From positions 1-64,000 of the forward strand of contig NW_020312067.1 of the NCBI RefSeq assembly GCF_002999335.1: a DNA stretch of 64,000 nt, written 5' to 3'. Below the pieces are notes generated by a model. That model saw nothing but the letters and a program-made list of their open reading frames with translations. It had not been told where the DNA came from and searched no databases. Source of the DNA: Cyclospora cayetanensis. Taxonomy: Eukaryota; Apicomplexa; Conoidasida; Eucoccidiorida; Eimeriidae. A program made the translations under genes and the position numbers. Within the stretch, counting starts at the first letter, position 1. Each line of letters begins with the position of its first letter. Positions 46,368-58,711 of the stretch are shown in pieces.

Positions 46368-47072
46368 GTGCGGCTACGCGAGCGCCTTTTTACTGTTTCA
46401 AAAAGCCAACACCGTAGAAATAAGCCCCAAAACACGGGCCGGCTGGATCTGCAGCAGTTGCTGCTGCAGCTGCAGCAACTGCTGCTGCTCTCTCCTTGTT
46501 ACTCCTCGAGCCGTCGCCGCTGCTCTCAAGCCCACACAAAATCCTGTCTTTTGCTGCTGCAGCCTCGCACAGGCCGCAGCGGCGCTCTGCTGCGAGCGAA
46601 TGTGCGCATGCAAACTCCTGCAGGGTTTCTGGAAAAGCTGCTGCTTGGGGAGCTCTGTCTGGATCTCCCCGTCCGCCTTTGCTGCTCCTTGCAGCTAAAG
46701 GCAGCAAAAGACTCGATTTGGGAAAACTGGAGGGATTGCTTTTCTGTCTACGCGCAGGGAGAGCAGCAGCTGGACCAGCAGCAGCCCCGTCAGCAGCCAG
46801 CTCTAGTGTACAGGCAGCAAAAGCGGCTGCGCAAAGTCGTACCCGCAGTAGCGTCTTTTAGTAACTCTTCGCATGTTACCGCTGTACTCCATACTTCTTT
46901 AGCTGCTCAAGAATTCTCAAGCGCAGCTATCCTCCAAGTGGCTCGCTCTACTCCCCTTCCCCAGAGTTTTTTGCATAGCCATCGGCCCTGTGAGCTACGA
47001 ATCCTCACGCCTAGTTGTGAATTGGCTGTTTCTTTAGTTGCAATCCTGGGAAAACGAGGAGTCATGGCATAA
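46368..47072 (+). CDS. Possible plus-strand 3' exon, unrecognised
   Basis: An open plus-strand frame of 234 codons. The part 46600-46850 looks protein-like (GFLEKLLLGELCLDLPVRL, then KAAKDSIWENWRDCFSVYAQ, then a basic Gln-rich stretch), while its ends look random. It may be part of a gene transcribed divergently from the glutamine-rich gene. No start, acceptor or domain can be fixed. Confidence 0.25.
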   Translation: MRLRERLFTVSKSQHRRNKPQNTGRLDLQQLLLQLQQLLLLSPCYSSSRRRCSQAHTKSCLLLLQPRTGRSGALLRANVRMQTPAGFLEKLLLGELCLDLPVRLCCSLQLKAAKDSIWENWRDCFSVYAQGEQQLDQQQPRQQPALVYRQQKRLRKVVPAVASFSNSSHVTAVLHTSLAAQEFSSAAILQVARSTPLPQSFLHSHRPCELRILTPSCELAVSLVAILGKRGVMA

Positions 47073-48917
47073 ATCCCAGAAAAGGCGCCGTGTAACGACC
47101 TCAGGGGAAGAGGAAGGCGTGGGCACCCGCGCGGCCAGCTACGTGCTCCTCTGAGACATGTGCGTACACACTAGCAATAGTCATTGAACTTCAGAAAAGA
47201 AGTAAATATTTGGCTTGTCTGCGCGAGTATTTTATTGCAGAGTAACCACGGCGACACACCACCAGGCGCAGCAGCAACAGGGGCCAGTGCAGAGCAGCGT
47301 TAGCTCCTAACACTGGTAGATTTGCCGCTGGGCAGTCTCCCTCTCCCGCTGCATGCGCAGCTCATTACCCAAGGCAGGCGTGAGCGCCATGCGCTGCTGC
47401 ATGCAATTAGCAGTGAACTTTTGGCAGGGTGCACCAGTGCTTGCCCTAGCCGTCCCTCCCCCTTCGTGCTGGTACTGCCTGGGCAGAGAGCAGAGGAGAG
47501 CTGCGAAAGGAGGAAGCTCTTTTGAAATGCCATCCGACATTGCCAATTATATTACCTTGGTAGAATCTAGAAGTATCTTCCACGAATATCTGAGATAGAG
47601 CGTTACAGATCCCTTCATGGGGTACACAATCCTCTACAGAAGCGTCTTCCCTGATCATCGCTAGCGATAAAAGAGTAGCACAGTTGAGCAATAAGAGGAG
47701 TGCGTTCACACGTTTTCGCATCACACACACACGCGCACATACATATATACATACATACACATACACACACAGGCACTGGAAGGGCAGGTAAAAGAGACTA
47801 CGGTAGAGAAAGGCCAACTTGGAGAGATACCTTAGGCTACTCACACCCGCTTGCGTGGAAAGCCTTTGACGCACACCGACGGAGATCCCTTGATCACCCG
47901 TGAACCTCCTAGAGCTCGCCTAGAGGAGTGTCAGGCATCAGGCTTGCGCCTGATAAAGAGCTAGCAGAAGGTAGCTCCTTTCAAGGCAGCTTGTGGAGAG
48001 TGCGCTAGGCACCCGCTTCATCAAGACGCAATATCCGTCATAAGTGTGTCTTTTGTCAGGTGCAGCCCTCTGCAGGTTCATTGCTCAAGCCTTTTGGCGC
48101 AAGGCACATAGCATAGGTGGTCAGGCCTTGGATTTTGACGGTGTTGGTTGCCACGGTGTGGCAAATGCCAGTTCTCTGCAACCCCTAGCGCCACCAGGCT
48201 TCCAGCGAGGTGAATGCTTTCCAGGCCAGAACAAACGCAAGCACACATCTGTGTCTTCTGCACAGACGGTAGAAAAGCGATAGCAACTTCTGTCTAGGAA
48301 ACAAAGGGACTAGTATGCCCAGCGTCTCTTCTCAATGCTGCGACGAGCTATGCGCTGCGTTTCCTGCGCTGTACGTACAAGTCTCAGGTATCTGGTTTTC
48401 TCTGCTTCTCTCGCGCTCTCTGTCTCTCCCTCTCCCCAATAGCAACTGCAACAAGAACCGGATCGAGGTTCGCTAGTTACAGCTTTTACTGGCGTGAATG
48501 GCAAAAGCCACGAGACTGGGGAAGTGATTGTGCTCCTCTGTCTTGTGGGCACACTAACGCATCCAAACCCCTACCTAGATTCACTGAGCAACCGCAAGAA
48601 AACGCGCATGTGTGCCGTGCGGAGGTGCTCAAATGCCTATAACGCTCAAAGGCATGCATTTCCTGCAATGGGCAGCAGCGCCAGCAGCCTACGCACAAGA
48701 TGCAGCAGCAGCAGCAGCCGTTGCAGGTGCTGCTGCTGCTGCTAGAGGCCCCCATCTTGATGCTGACGGCAGCAAGTTAGGCATGTCTCGAACTGCCGCG
48801 GCGGGATGCAGTTACAGCAGAAGAACTGGCGCTGCTGCTAGCCCCCTTCCTGCGCCAAGGACGAAAGCTGCAGTAGGGGAGTTCTAATGCGCAGCAGCAA
48901 AGCAGCAGCAACACCAG
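47073..48917. other. Interval without a supported gene
   Basis: Contains a CA/TA microsatellite at 47724-47772. Two plus-strand open frames at 48494-48887 include an Ala-rich run from AGC triplets. One stretch (LVTAFTGVNGKSHETGEV) could be a short exon, but it has no matching neighbours. The BAH gene on the minus strand ends at 48918. Confidence 0.4.
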
Positions 48918-50722
48918 CTACGCTGCCTCGCCCTTTCTACGCGCGAGCTCAGTGCTGACTCGCGTGAAGGCGCATTGCAGCAACTCGGCAAAGGAGTTCC
49001 TCATGCTACTGCAGTCCGCCGCAACTGCGTGCGCAGCAGCTGCGGCTCCGGTGTCTTGCTGTTGCTGTTGTTGCTGCAGCGACTGGTACTGCTTGACCAG
49101 CTGCCGGTGCTGCTGCTGCTGCACACGCTGCAGCAACTGCAGCACCCTTTGTTTCGCTTCGTCGGGTGTATAGGCAGCTACGTTCGGAGGGGCACTCAGG
49201 GGCCTCGTGGAAAACCCCTGCGGCACCAAATGGTGAAGGAGCTCGAACTGTTGTTCTTTCTGCTGCTGCTGCTGCTTCCTGCTGCTGCTACTGCGTCGAC
49301 CCCCTCCCTGCGGAGACAGCTTTGTATCTGCAGCAAAACGCACCCGGTGTTTTTCCTTCGTGTCTGCGCCTTCGGCTCCTTGCTGCTGCGGCTGCTGCTG
49401 CGGCTGCTGCTCAGCGGCCGAAGTAGGATCGCTGCCAAAGAGCTGGTGCAGCGCATGCAGTTCCTTTTTGATGTCTACGCTTTCTGCAGCAGCAGCAGTC
49501 GGTGCTGTTGCATCACTGTAAGCGCCATTTAAGGCAGCAGCACTAGCAGCAGCAGCGGCCGTCTTGCTGCCGCCGCTGCTGCTAGTGCTGCCCGCAGCCC
49601 TTCCCTCTCTGTCTGTATCATCGATGCCACTGCTGCTGCTTCCGCTGTTGTCGCTGCCGCTGTCACCGCTACCGCTGCTGCTGTCGCCCATGCTGCTAGA
49701 ACTGCTGGAGCTGCTGCCACTGCTCTGCCGAACCGGAGGCAGCCGAACTTTCGCTTGCTGCGTCTGCTGCTGCTGCGGCACTGCGTCCTCGCTGACACTC
49801 TCAAGCCCTTTGTGCGTCTTCTTCAGGAGCTGCTGCGGCTCCAGCGTATCTGTCAGCAGCACAGCCCGCCGAAAATGCCGTTCTCTCTCCTCCCGCCTTT
49901 CCCGCCTCACCTCGGCAGGTGCCAAGGCGTCTGCGTCAGCAGCAAGAAGAGAAGAGAGCGACATAATACCGAGTAACACCTTCTGCCGCAGTTCCTTGTT
50001 GTTCTCACGCTTCAAGTTGGCGAGCAACTCGTAGAGCCGCTGCTGGCGCAGACGCGGCGGGGCCCCCCCGTACATTTTACTGAATGCCGCATGCACCGCA
50101 GCGGCAAAAGCCGCTGCAGACGGATACTTGAGCTCAGCCGGCAGCAACTTGACAGCACCCTCTTCCTTTTGCTGCTGCTGCTCTTGTTGCTGCCCACAGC
50201 CAAGGGCGTCTCGTGCTGCTGCAGCTCCCGAAGCCGCAGGCGAAAGGGATCCATTGGCTTCGGAAGCCCCTTTCATGACATCACTGCCCTTGCCACTGCC
50301 ACTGCTACTGCTGCTGCTGCTGCCGTTGCTGCTCGCACTGCTGTCCACTGGTGCTGCTGCTGCTTTGGCGACTTTTGCCGCCGCATCTGCCTCCTGCTGC
50401 AGCTGCAACTTTGGCTGCAACTCGCGTATCCCTAGGTGATAAATCTCCTCGAGCTTCTGCAACCGGCGGGAGGCCCCTTGTTGCCAGTCCCGCTGTCGCA
50501 CTAAGGGCCCCAGCAGCGTCGGGGGGGGGCCCCTCTGCCCCGGCGGCTGCTTCTGGGGGCCCCCACTCGCACGAAGCGAGCCGCTAGGCCTCTTTCCTGC
50601 TGCCGTTCCTACTGGAGCGGCTCCGCTTGCACCAGCACTTCCTCGCGCTGCCTCCCCTTGACGCACGTGGTGACTTCGCTGCTTGACAGCGCTGGATGTA
50701 GACGCACCAAACCCGCCGCCGC

Positions 50723-50780
<58 letters not shown>

Positions 50781-51057
50781 TTTGCGCTTGAAAGCTTTCC
50801 TGCTGGTGCTGCTGCTGCCGCTGCTGCTGGCTGCGGCAGCTGCAGTCGCCAGCGCCGCAGAAGCTCGCCGCTTGAGGGCCTCTCTCTCCTTCAGGTACAG
50901 CTCCTCTCTGTCAACATCATGAAGAGATAAGTATTCCTCTCGCAACTCTGCAGCATCAAACTCAGGATCGCTTTCCTCGCCCACGCTGCTGCTGCTGCTG
51001 CTACAACTGTACTCACTCCCGGTGGACTCGGGCACTTCCTCATCTTCCAGCTGTGCA

Positions 51058-51094
<37 letters not shown>

Positions 51095-52481
51095 GCTGCT
51101 GTTGCTGCACATGTCGCACATGTTGTTGCGGCTGCTCCTCTTTGGGGAGCTTCACACAGGGCCCGCTAGCCGCCACGCCGCTAGCGGCCTGCTTCTGCTG
51201 GCTGCATGCCACCGTGCTCTTCACATGCCGCTTGTGTTCAGACACCCCCGTGACAGCAGCCTTGGAGGAGCCGCCCTTCACGCTCTTCGCAGCCGCCGTC
51301 GTAGAGGCTGCTGCGGCATCCTGAATCGCTTCGCGCTTGCGTTCCCTCCGCGTGCAACGCCAGCAGCAAATGGATATGTCCTCCTGGGAAGGATACGTTT
51401 TGTACAGATAGGGTAAGCAGTCTGGAGAGTCCATCTGAATGGGCCCCTCTGCGCAGGAAGAAGCTGACGCCCCCTTATGGGGGCCCCCTGCCCCCCCCCC
51501 TCCTGCGGTCTCTTGTTCTATTTCCCGCTGTAGCAACGCGTACACCGCGCGTTCTCCACTGCTGCTGCTGCTGGGGAGCAGCTTTTGCTGTAAGTACTGC
51601 TCCAGCAAGCGCCTCTGATCTGGTCCTGGCTTCCAGGCGGGGGGCCCCACGTCATCTGGGGGCCCATACGTGTGCTTGCATTTGATGCAGAAGAAGAGAC
51701 GAGCATCCGGATTTCGCGCTGTTGAGCGCTTTCTGAAGGCTGTGGAGGGGGTCAGCAGTTCCGAGGCAGCCGTTCCCGAGGGGGCTTCTTGCTGCTGCGT
51801 TTTGATGCGCTTGAAGCGAAAAGTATCGGCGGGAATCTGCGGGTCGAAGCCACAGTCTACATCGAACGCGTGGCGGTAGAAGAGCACCAGTGGTACAGCT
51901 TCTTCGTCGTCGCTTCCTTTTCCTTCCAACTCGTCTTGCGAGCCGTTTTTGCCGCTGCTATTGCTGCTGCTGTTCAGCGGGAAGGCACGCCTGCGCAGCC
52001 ATTGCTGCAGCGTTTCTACGACCACCTTGCCCTTGATCGAGGCGATCGGATTCAAATCGAAGAAGTTCAGAGCCGGCACCAGCTCGAACTGGCTGTACAC
52101 GTCGAGGGGAAGATCAGGGCAGCACTCCTGTCGCAAGTCAACAGGATCCCATGCCCACCTGCACACGATCTTTCCCCCCGCTTCTGCAGCAGCCGCTGAG
52201 CGGTCTGCCGCTGTGAGATGATCTTTTTGAGGCGGCACAAAGGCTATGATTTGTGCAATCCAATCCTTGCTTCCGTGGCTCTTCAAGCGTACCCATTCGT
52301 GCTGTCTGTAGTTTTCTCCTAGGAATGAAAAGAGAACTGGAGAGCCGAGATTCGGGGGTTCGGGGAGGCTTGCTGCCGCCACTGCCCACTCCTGCTGCTG
52401 ATGGTCAGAAGCAGAAACAGCAGCAGCGGGAGGAATGGCAGCGCTGGTGTTGCTGCCGCTGCCGCTGCTGCTAGTGCTCAT
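48918..52481 (-). CDS. BAH / PHD-like / TFIIS-central-domain chromatin protein
   Basis: A single open frame of 1187 residues from ATG at 52481. Residues about 45-215 form a BAH domain: HEWVRLKSHGSKDWIAQIIAF, then KIVCRWAWDPVDL, then ELVPALNFFDLNPIASIKGK. A Cys-rich region follows with FCIKCKH near residue 262 and CCWRC near residue 371, resembling a split PHD-type zinc finger. Residues about 782-870 match the TFIIS central domain (AAFSKMYGG, then RLYELLANLKRENNKELRQK, then VLLGIMSLSSLL). Ser, Gln, Ala and Gly runs fill the linkers and the C-terminus. BAH, PHD and TFIIS-type domains occur together in proteins that link histone marks to RNA polymerase II, so a nuclear role in transcription or chromatin is expected. 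No intron is needed, unlike most neighbours. Individual homopolymer lengths may be assembly-sensitive. Confidence 0.82.
50715..50780. repeat. (CTG)n tract coding poly-Ser in the BAH protein
   Basis: Roughly 20 CTG units with few interruptions, read on the minus strand as a Ser run next to a Gly-rich stretch of the BAH protein. A shorter sister tract at 51058-51095 codes a poly-Gln stretch in the same protein. Confidence 0.85.
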
Positions 52482-53636
52482 GGTGGAGGGAGAACCCTGT
52501 TGCCGCGGCTGCAGTCTTTTCCACTGCGGCTACAAAGCATCAGAGTGTCGGCAGCAGAAGAGCCACCAAGGGCAGCCGCATATCTGCAGTGAGAGAGCAC
52601 CCTTACAGTGCAGGCATAACGACGCCGAAGCGAAAGCCGCGTATCGGGCAGCACGCCTTTCTAACCCGCCGCAATGAAGTAGCCCCTGCAAGACTAAACG
52701 CAGCAGAAATAAATGCATGCAATGGCAACAGCGACGTGCGGGCGGCTTCCTCTGTCGGCGTCATGAACCCCCGAGGAGCTGCCTGCCACTACGCCGCAGT
52801 CCGTACAGCAGCACAGGCTTCCTGATGCAGCCACTGCGGCAGGGCAGCGCAGACGAGATCCTTCATGAGAAAATCACCAAAATGAAGTCTTCGGGGGGTG
52901 CACCGACGGTCCCACGCAGGCACAGGAGATTAGGGCTTGTTGTTTCGCGCATGCAGCCACAATGTGGGGGCTGAGGCAGCAGCGAGACTTGGAGCGTCTA
53001 AGGGAAGTGAGGCCGAGAGAGGGCCCTCCGGCGGGGAAAATAATATCACAAAAGCCGCTTTTTACGCACTGTGGACTCGGATTGGTGCCGAGAACCATGC
53101 TCGCGACAAGAAGCCGCATTTTCCCATGCGTCTCAGGCTTCACGCATACGAAGGACTGGAACCGCTGCAACGAGTCACCACACCACAGGGCAGTGGAGAT
53201 GCTCCAGCCAATGGCCAAAACATGTCTTCTCTCATAGCAAGAGCTCGCCAGCAAACCTCCAGGGTTCGCCCTCCAGTCTCGCCTTCGTTCCCTCATAGCC
53301 TAAATACCACCTCAGAGTGTAGGCAGCAACAAAGCAGGAAGGAAGCAGCGCCTTCCCTGCAACCCGACGGCGATCTTTGACCCAAACAAGTATCTTGTAG
53401 AACTGCCTAGAGGAGCACAGCGTAGGTTGGCGACATGGTGCTCGGAAAAAAAAGTAACCAGTAATGGCCAAGCGAAAGTGCCCGTAGGAAACACGTAACT
53501 CCAGACGCAAGGCAACATCGATCGATAGGCACCAAGTTGATTTTTTTCACGTGCCCTCCTCGGTGTTCACGCATGAGGGTAGTGGCACAGCCAGGCTGCA
53601 CCTAGCCGCCTCTCTGGGCATATCGAACAGGGCGAC
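52482..53636. other. Upstream of the BAH gene, grading into the second gene-poor block
   Basis: Positions 52482-52700 presumably hold the promoter and 5' untranslated region of the BAH gene. Small open frames in 52.6-53.4 kb on both strands show no motif. Triplet repeats disappear beyond about 53.3 kb. Confidence 0.5.
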
Positions 53637-53725
53637 TAGTTGCATGTAGCATGTAGCGTGCACATACACAAAAGTGCGTCGTCTTATATCAAGCTGACAG
53701 CACTCTGCAATAAATAGGATACACG
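53637..53725 (-). repeat. LTR-like repeat, 3' side of copy B
   Basis: Starts ctagttgcatgtagcatgta and continues through cttatatcaagctgacagca. It corresponds to ctagttgcgcatagcacgtc and cttgtatcgagcttatagtc at 58.7 kb. Identity is only moderate, so the insertion is old. Exact LTR termini (TG...CA) could not be fixed. Confidence 0.55.
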
Positions 53726-54669
53726 AACAAGCATCCAATCAATCAAGGCTCCACTGATTCACTGTTAACCTGACTAGTGTGCCAGAAAATGTCGAAGTGC
53801 AGCCTAGCCCGTTTCATCTTCCTAACCCTATTTTGAAACACTGTGTCGTTTTCAGTATCTGTACGCCGAGGTTGGGTGCGTGCAAAACATCGAAACTGGC
53901 ACCACCGTAACGCCGCTGCGGGCAGAAATGCAAAAACAATACAAATCAAGTAACAAAAGTCTGTGTCAAGCGCTAAAGGGAAATTGACGGAAAAAAAAGG
54001 TGCGCACTAGCCAAAGACGTACAAGCGACCAGACCAACGAAGCCGCAGCGGTGCGATTTCTCGCATCGTCGGAGCCCTTAAGTGCGTTAGCCTCCTGCTA
54101 CAACACAACAGAAGTCACATAAAATATGTGAAGGGAAACAAAATGCACCCTAGTCTAGAAGTCGTGCTGCGCCTTATAGGGCAGCCTCTGCATGTAAATG
54201 CAACTGGCGTTTGCATCAGAGTGGACTCCAAAACCTCATTAGAGGCAAAGAGAGGATGTAGAGCCCACACATCTGAGAGTACCCAAGCTTAGTTCTGAGT
54301 GTAGTATACCCCTGTATAATGAAGACTGGGAGCTTTTCGCGGAATGGCGATGTACGAAGGCATTGTCTTAGGCAGAGCATATGAGCTGGGGAGAGAAACT
54401 CACCAAGAAACGCGAGGTTGCGACCAGCATCGTAAGCCAAATGAAGCCACAAGTTCTCCAAGAGGCAACGAAGCCCACAAGCGCCCGTACGCGAACCACT
54501 GAGCTTGACGTCCCATCTCTATTTCACTATCAGCTCTCATCCACTGTGCCGTTTGCGCTCACTAGTCCTAGAATTTAGCACTTCTACGCCCTTCTGTGAT
54601 TCATCCGCCTCCGCACGGGTCACTTGGCTGCGCAGCAAAGTTCGCCAATAATTCAATTGATTTGATGCT

Positions 54670-54912
54670 TTAAAGAAATCCGATATTGATAGCTATGCGG
54701 TGGCTCTCAGTTTTTAAAGGTGATGGAACTATAATTGCATTGATTCGTAAGAAGATGGTAAAAGGTCTACGCCACCAGGGCGCAAACATAATCGTCTTTT
54801 GGTTTCCCTCTTGAAGCCTGCCGACCCACAGGATCAAATCTCCGGGCTCAAAATGCACACCCGACGGCTGCATATCATAGCTATGTGCTTGGCTATCTTG
54901 TGCTTTGCGCAA
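54670..54912 (-). pseudogene. Integrase C-terminal domain fragment, copy B
   Basis: An 80-residue open minus-strand segment: MRKAQDSQAHSYD, then HFEPGDLILWVGRLQEGNQ, then PWWRRPFTIFLRI. This matches the C-terminal integrase module of Ty3/gypsy elements (A....Q..YD, GDLVLL, and the W-GPF block), with the Gly of GPF replaced by Arg. Confidence 0.75.
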
Positions 54913-55140
54913 ACATGCGCGTTGCCTAGCCGAATGTTGTCTGAACCACTCTGCCTACTAGGGAAATCAATGAGTCCGGACTATTAGGTCCGTGCCCAGA
55001 TCCGAAAGGGGCTCTTCAGTGTAAGGAAGACTATAGGGAGATCAACGGAAAGACGAGTGTAGTGATGTATTATTACGCCACTCGGCACGTGGCAAAAGCT
55101 GAGGCCAAGCACCTACTTTTGTGATTGCGTTGAGCTGCAA

Positions 55141-55371
55141 CTACTGCAGAAGGGTGCGGTTGGTGGTCTTGGTGTGTTTGTTTGCCTCAGCATGCCTCAT
55201 AGTGATCATGTTATGATTAATGCGCAGGCGGGGCACTAAGGCACGCCAGGATCCACTATATCTAACTTCGAATACCCATCCGTAAAGATAGTATGTGAGA
55301 ACCCATGGAGCTATTAGGCGTGTAAGAGTACTTAGGGATAATCTGAGACGCAACAGAGCTGGAGAAGGCAT
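55141..55371 (-). pseudogene. Degraded segment between integrase fragments, copy B
   Basis: An open minus-strand stretch inside the region that should hold the catalytic core of integrase. It ends HNMITMRHAEANKHTKTTNR, which has a chance-level likeness to an HH metal-binding half. No D,D-35-E residues can be recognised, so this is listed only as decayed element sequence. Confidence 0.3.
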
Positions 55372-55531
55372 AAAATAGGCATTTTGCTGAGTCAGGCAAC
55401 ATTGACGTAGATGCTACCTTGACCCTTGGCATCCGGCAGTCTAACAGTAGAGCTTATAGTCAGAATATCACAAGTTATTCAAAACGGAAGGCTTTGCAAA
55501 AAGTCGGACTTATAAGTATTGCGTTGCTTCA

Positions 55532-55612
55532 CCAGCTGACAATCTGGGCAGGACGGGGCACGCTCCTGCGCAATGGGACGCACTCCAGGCCACCAACAGG
55601 ACCGGGAGAGCT
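55532..55612 (-). pseudogene. Integrase zinc-finger fragment, copy B
   Basis: The minus strand reads SRSCWWPGVRPIAQERAP and then SCPDCQLVKQR, a good match to the WWPG...V...C..CQ..K half of the integrase HHCC zinc-binding domain with both cysteines present. The plus-strand DNA is about 80% identical over 40 bp to the equivalent region of copy A at 21.65 kb. Confidence 0.8.
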
Positions 55613-55984
55613 TTCTCACAGTAGTGTGATTCTTACTATGGCCCTAAAGAGCGAATTTCACAGCTCACAACTGCACCGTGAAGTGAAGTCGGAATATCGA
55701 AAGAAAAAGAAACTCCCCGGATTTGTCTTGAGTCGAGCAAAATATCGTCAAAGTAGTATGGCTTTTACCCCTTTGCCATTTGAGGGGGTCGGCAATGTTG
55801 GCGGGTGCATGGGTGCCAAAAGCATGAATACATGCAATTTTTATGCAGACTGTGAGGCAACTCAGACGAGGGGAGTTGCACTGCACTACAGTGAAGCGGT
55901 GGAGAGTCGCCAGAACGGATCGGTGACCACGTTGTTGATGCCCTTACTGCACTTCGCTATAAAGTCGGTGTCCGGATAAAATAA

Positions 55985-56110
55985 CGCTTTTGATGGGGCA
56001 GCACAACACTGAACTAGTTGTGAGGCCACCAAGCAGCGTCCTTGCTGCGGCATCAGCTCCCTCTGTCTACGTCATACCCTGCATCTTCTTGAGTATGTCA
56101 GTCAAAGAAG
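55985..56110 (-). pseudogene. Reverse transcriptase C-terminal fragment, copy B
   Basis: The minus strand reads IASLTDILKKMQGMT, then a stop, then ADAAARTLLGGLTT. This aligns with ITASLTEALRKTKC and AGAAARTWIGCITT of copy A near 22.4-22.5 kb. It corresponds to the thumb and connection part before RNase H. The RNase H block seen in copy A is missing. Confidence 0.6.
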
Positions 56111-56293
56111 CAATAAGCCGAACACGTAGAGAAATGTAACTTCGCTAATGAGTACAAAGCCATAGAGCGCCACAGGTTCCTTGCAGGCATGACAAAGTAA
56201 AGGCCACACTACTTTGTTTAATGCGATTTTTTCCATAGCTGGCTCAATTTCTGCAGCCGAACACACAGAATTCCATATATGCGAATTAATTAT

Positions 56294-56707
56294 CTAAAGA
56301 AAGAGCAGCTGCATACTTTCAGATACCATCATCCACAGACAACTGACGTGCAGACCGTAGGTGCTGTGTAGTTGGTGCTCTCGAATGTTTCGGCTGGAAC
56401 CTAAGACGTCGTCCATGTAGACAGCCATCCACCCCGATTTGACAGGCTTACTGAAAACCTCTGTCAACTTGCCGTTGCAGTTCAGCTGAGGCGATGACAA
56501 GTCCAAACGATGTACGACTATACTCAACAGTGGAGGTGTGCGTGAGGGACTTCGTTCGGTACCTGTTAGAAGAGTTAATGGGCCATTGTAGGAAGGCGTC
56601 TGTAAAACTTAAGCTGCGAAGACTCTATTTACCCGTATTGTGTATCAAATAGCTCGCGAATGTGGGCCATTGGGAATCTCTGCTCCAACGTGATCTTTTT
56701 CAGGGGT
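56294..56707 (-). pseudogene. Reverse transcriptase fragment with intact YMDD, copy B
   Basis: The minus strand first gives PLKKITLEQRFPMAHIRELF, the conserved entry to the gypsy reverse transcriptase domain. After broken frames comes SGWMAVYMDDVLGSSRNIRE, the catalytic palm motif with the YMDD aspartates preserved. Stops in every frame between the two pieces show that it cannot be made as one protein. Confidence 0.85.
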
Positions 56708-58101
56708 GTAGAGTTAAAGCACACGCTTCACATCCCGTCGTTTTTCGACCTCAACACTAGGTTTTGCCTCAAGGTGGTGCCCGACTCCTGTAGTTTGCCC
56801 ATTTCACCAAATCACCCGCCTGACATTCAAACCCATTTTATTGTGTTGGAGCATCCGGTACCGCAGAACCTTGTCTGAGGCTACCCGGAGAATAGCTCAA
56901 TACGGTGCGCTGCACGACCAGCAAGTGGCCAGCCTGCTGGCAGCTCATCATTATTTAGCACGTCCGCCAACTCCTAAATATTGACTTCTTCGTGTTATTA
57001 TCTGCCCAGAATCTCAGTACCATACTTTTATGTCGAACCAGTTGCAGAGCCACTGAAACGGGAGGCATGCTCAGAACCGTCTTGTCGTCCTGCACTGCTG
57101 GGTGGCCCGCACGGAGACTCTGCCTCACCTTGCTAAGGCCTCGATCCAATTACGCCTATCATAAGACAAAATGAACGCTGTTGACGAAACCAACAGCTGC
57201 ATTTTTCTAAGGCTTCCAGGCACACTAGCCTTCACCGTGCGCAGAAGTGGATTCATTTGTGCCCATCATTGGATCCACCATGGTATACCTAGGCCAAGGT
57301 TGTGGTGCATGGTGCCAACATTGAAGTCACTGACCATGGCGACAATCCTAATTTGTCTATGAAGTGATATGAAGGTGCGGTAGCTTTGCCAATCCTTGTG
57401 TCCAGCCGCATATCGCAAGCCGTCTCAAACGGTGGTTAATCCGCTAGCTCCCTACACTGCGCCCTTTCCCTGATGCGTTTTTTTGCTCGCCAAGCTGCCT
57501 GCTTTCGCTGAGCCCAGTCCCGTTGTAAAGGCGTTTTTCTTTTTAAAAGGATCTGTGGCTTTTGCGTACGTAACCAAAGCTCCCACAATAGAAGCAGGCG
57601 CATTATTGGGGAACTGTCTAACCCTCGCCTTAGACAGTAGGCTCGGGCCGGCTGCTAGATTTCCATAGGCTTTCAATCCCGACTCGGCTAATCCTTTGCA
57701 GCCAAAGATGCACAGTTTGCACTAATTTGCCGCTGGAACCCGAAGTAGTCTCATATCTGCGGATGCTTCACTGGTCGGTTGTTCAATCACTGAGTCCCTG
57801 ACTACCCAGCGATCAAGCTGATGTGACACTTCTGGTCTACCTGGGAGAGAGCACTGATAAAGCGATTGAGCGTCTGCACTACCCTGCAGTGTGGTTTTTG
57901 CAGACCTAAGCTTTTTCCTCGGCAGATCACCTCATGTATAGAATGACCAGCTTCAACTTCTCAGTTCTCTCAAAACTTGTTGAGCTGCTCTGATCTCGGC
58001 GAAAAACTCAGGATTTACTACAAAGGCTTGAACTGTAGTAGCCCCTGGAGGCAGACGACTTTCGCTAGAAGAATTCTGCCACCGCTAAATTGTCTTTCAG
58101 A

Positions 58102-58374
58102 TCAATAAGATGCCATAAGGAGTAATTGTTCCTCTCCATCTGCAGGGTACATAACAAAGCACATCTCCAAACTGCTGATAAAGTCTTTCCAGTACTTCTG
58201 GCCGGGACACCTTTTGGCATGTGAAACCTCATCAGAGCATCCAAAGCACATACCTATATATCTTGACCAGTGAGTCATTACTCCTACCAGCTGTGGTGCT
58301 AGTGCTTTCACATTAGCTTGCTGGCGTGACTCGCCCGCCTTAAGAGAGGTTGTGCCACGGTCTACTTCAGTCAC
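58102..58374 (-). pseudogene. Gag-like fragment with degenerate zinc knuckle, copy B
   Basis: A 90-residue open minus-strand segment containing CFGCSDEVSHAKRCPGQKY. This is close to the CCHC knuckle of retroelement Gag but with CX2CX5HX3C spacing instead of CX2CX4HX4C. A KYWKDFISSLEMC segment follows and is echoed by KYLEILSAGWRC in copy A. Position, first in the minus-strand order, agrees with gag. Confidence 0.6.
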
Positions 58375-58711
58375 CAGAGGTTTCTTTTGCCATACTGTTC
58401 ACAAAGAAACCAAATAGTTAAGTGATCAAGTAACCTGGTCAAAACCTAACAACTGCTGCAGGAAACCTGATATCCTAGTGCGTTTACAGCTAGGGGATGA
58501 GCGGGAACACCTGCATCAAATTATGTGGTGTTACCAACTGTAATACTCCACTGTGGGTATCCATGGTCAATAAAAGCTCAATAGAAAGGTGTTAGGCATC
58601 TCTGAAAGAACTTTCGTCTTGATTGCCCGAGCTACTCTGAATTTTGACTTTAAGGGTTAGCGGCAGTTAGGATTTGCGTTACTGCACCCTCAAAGCATTT
58701 TCAGCATTCTT

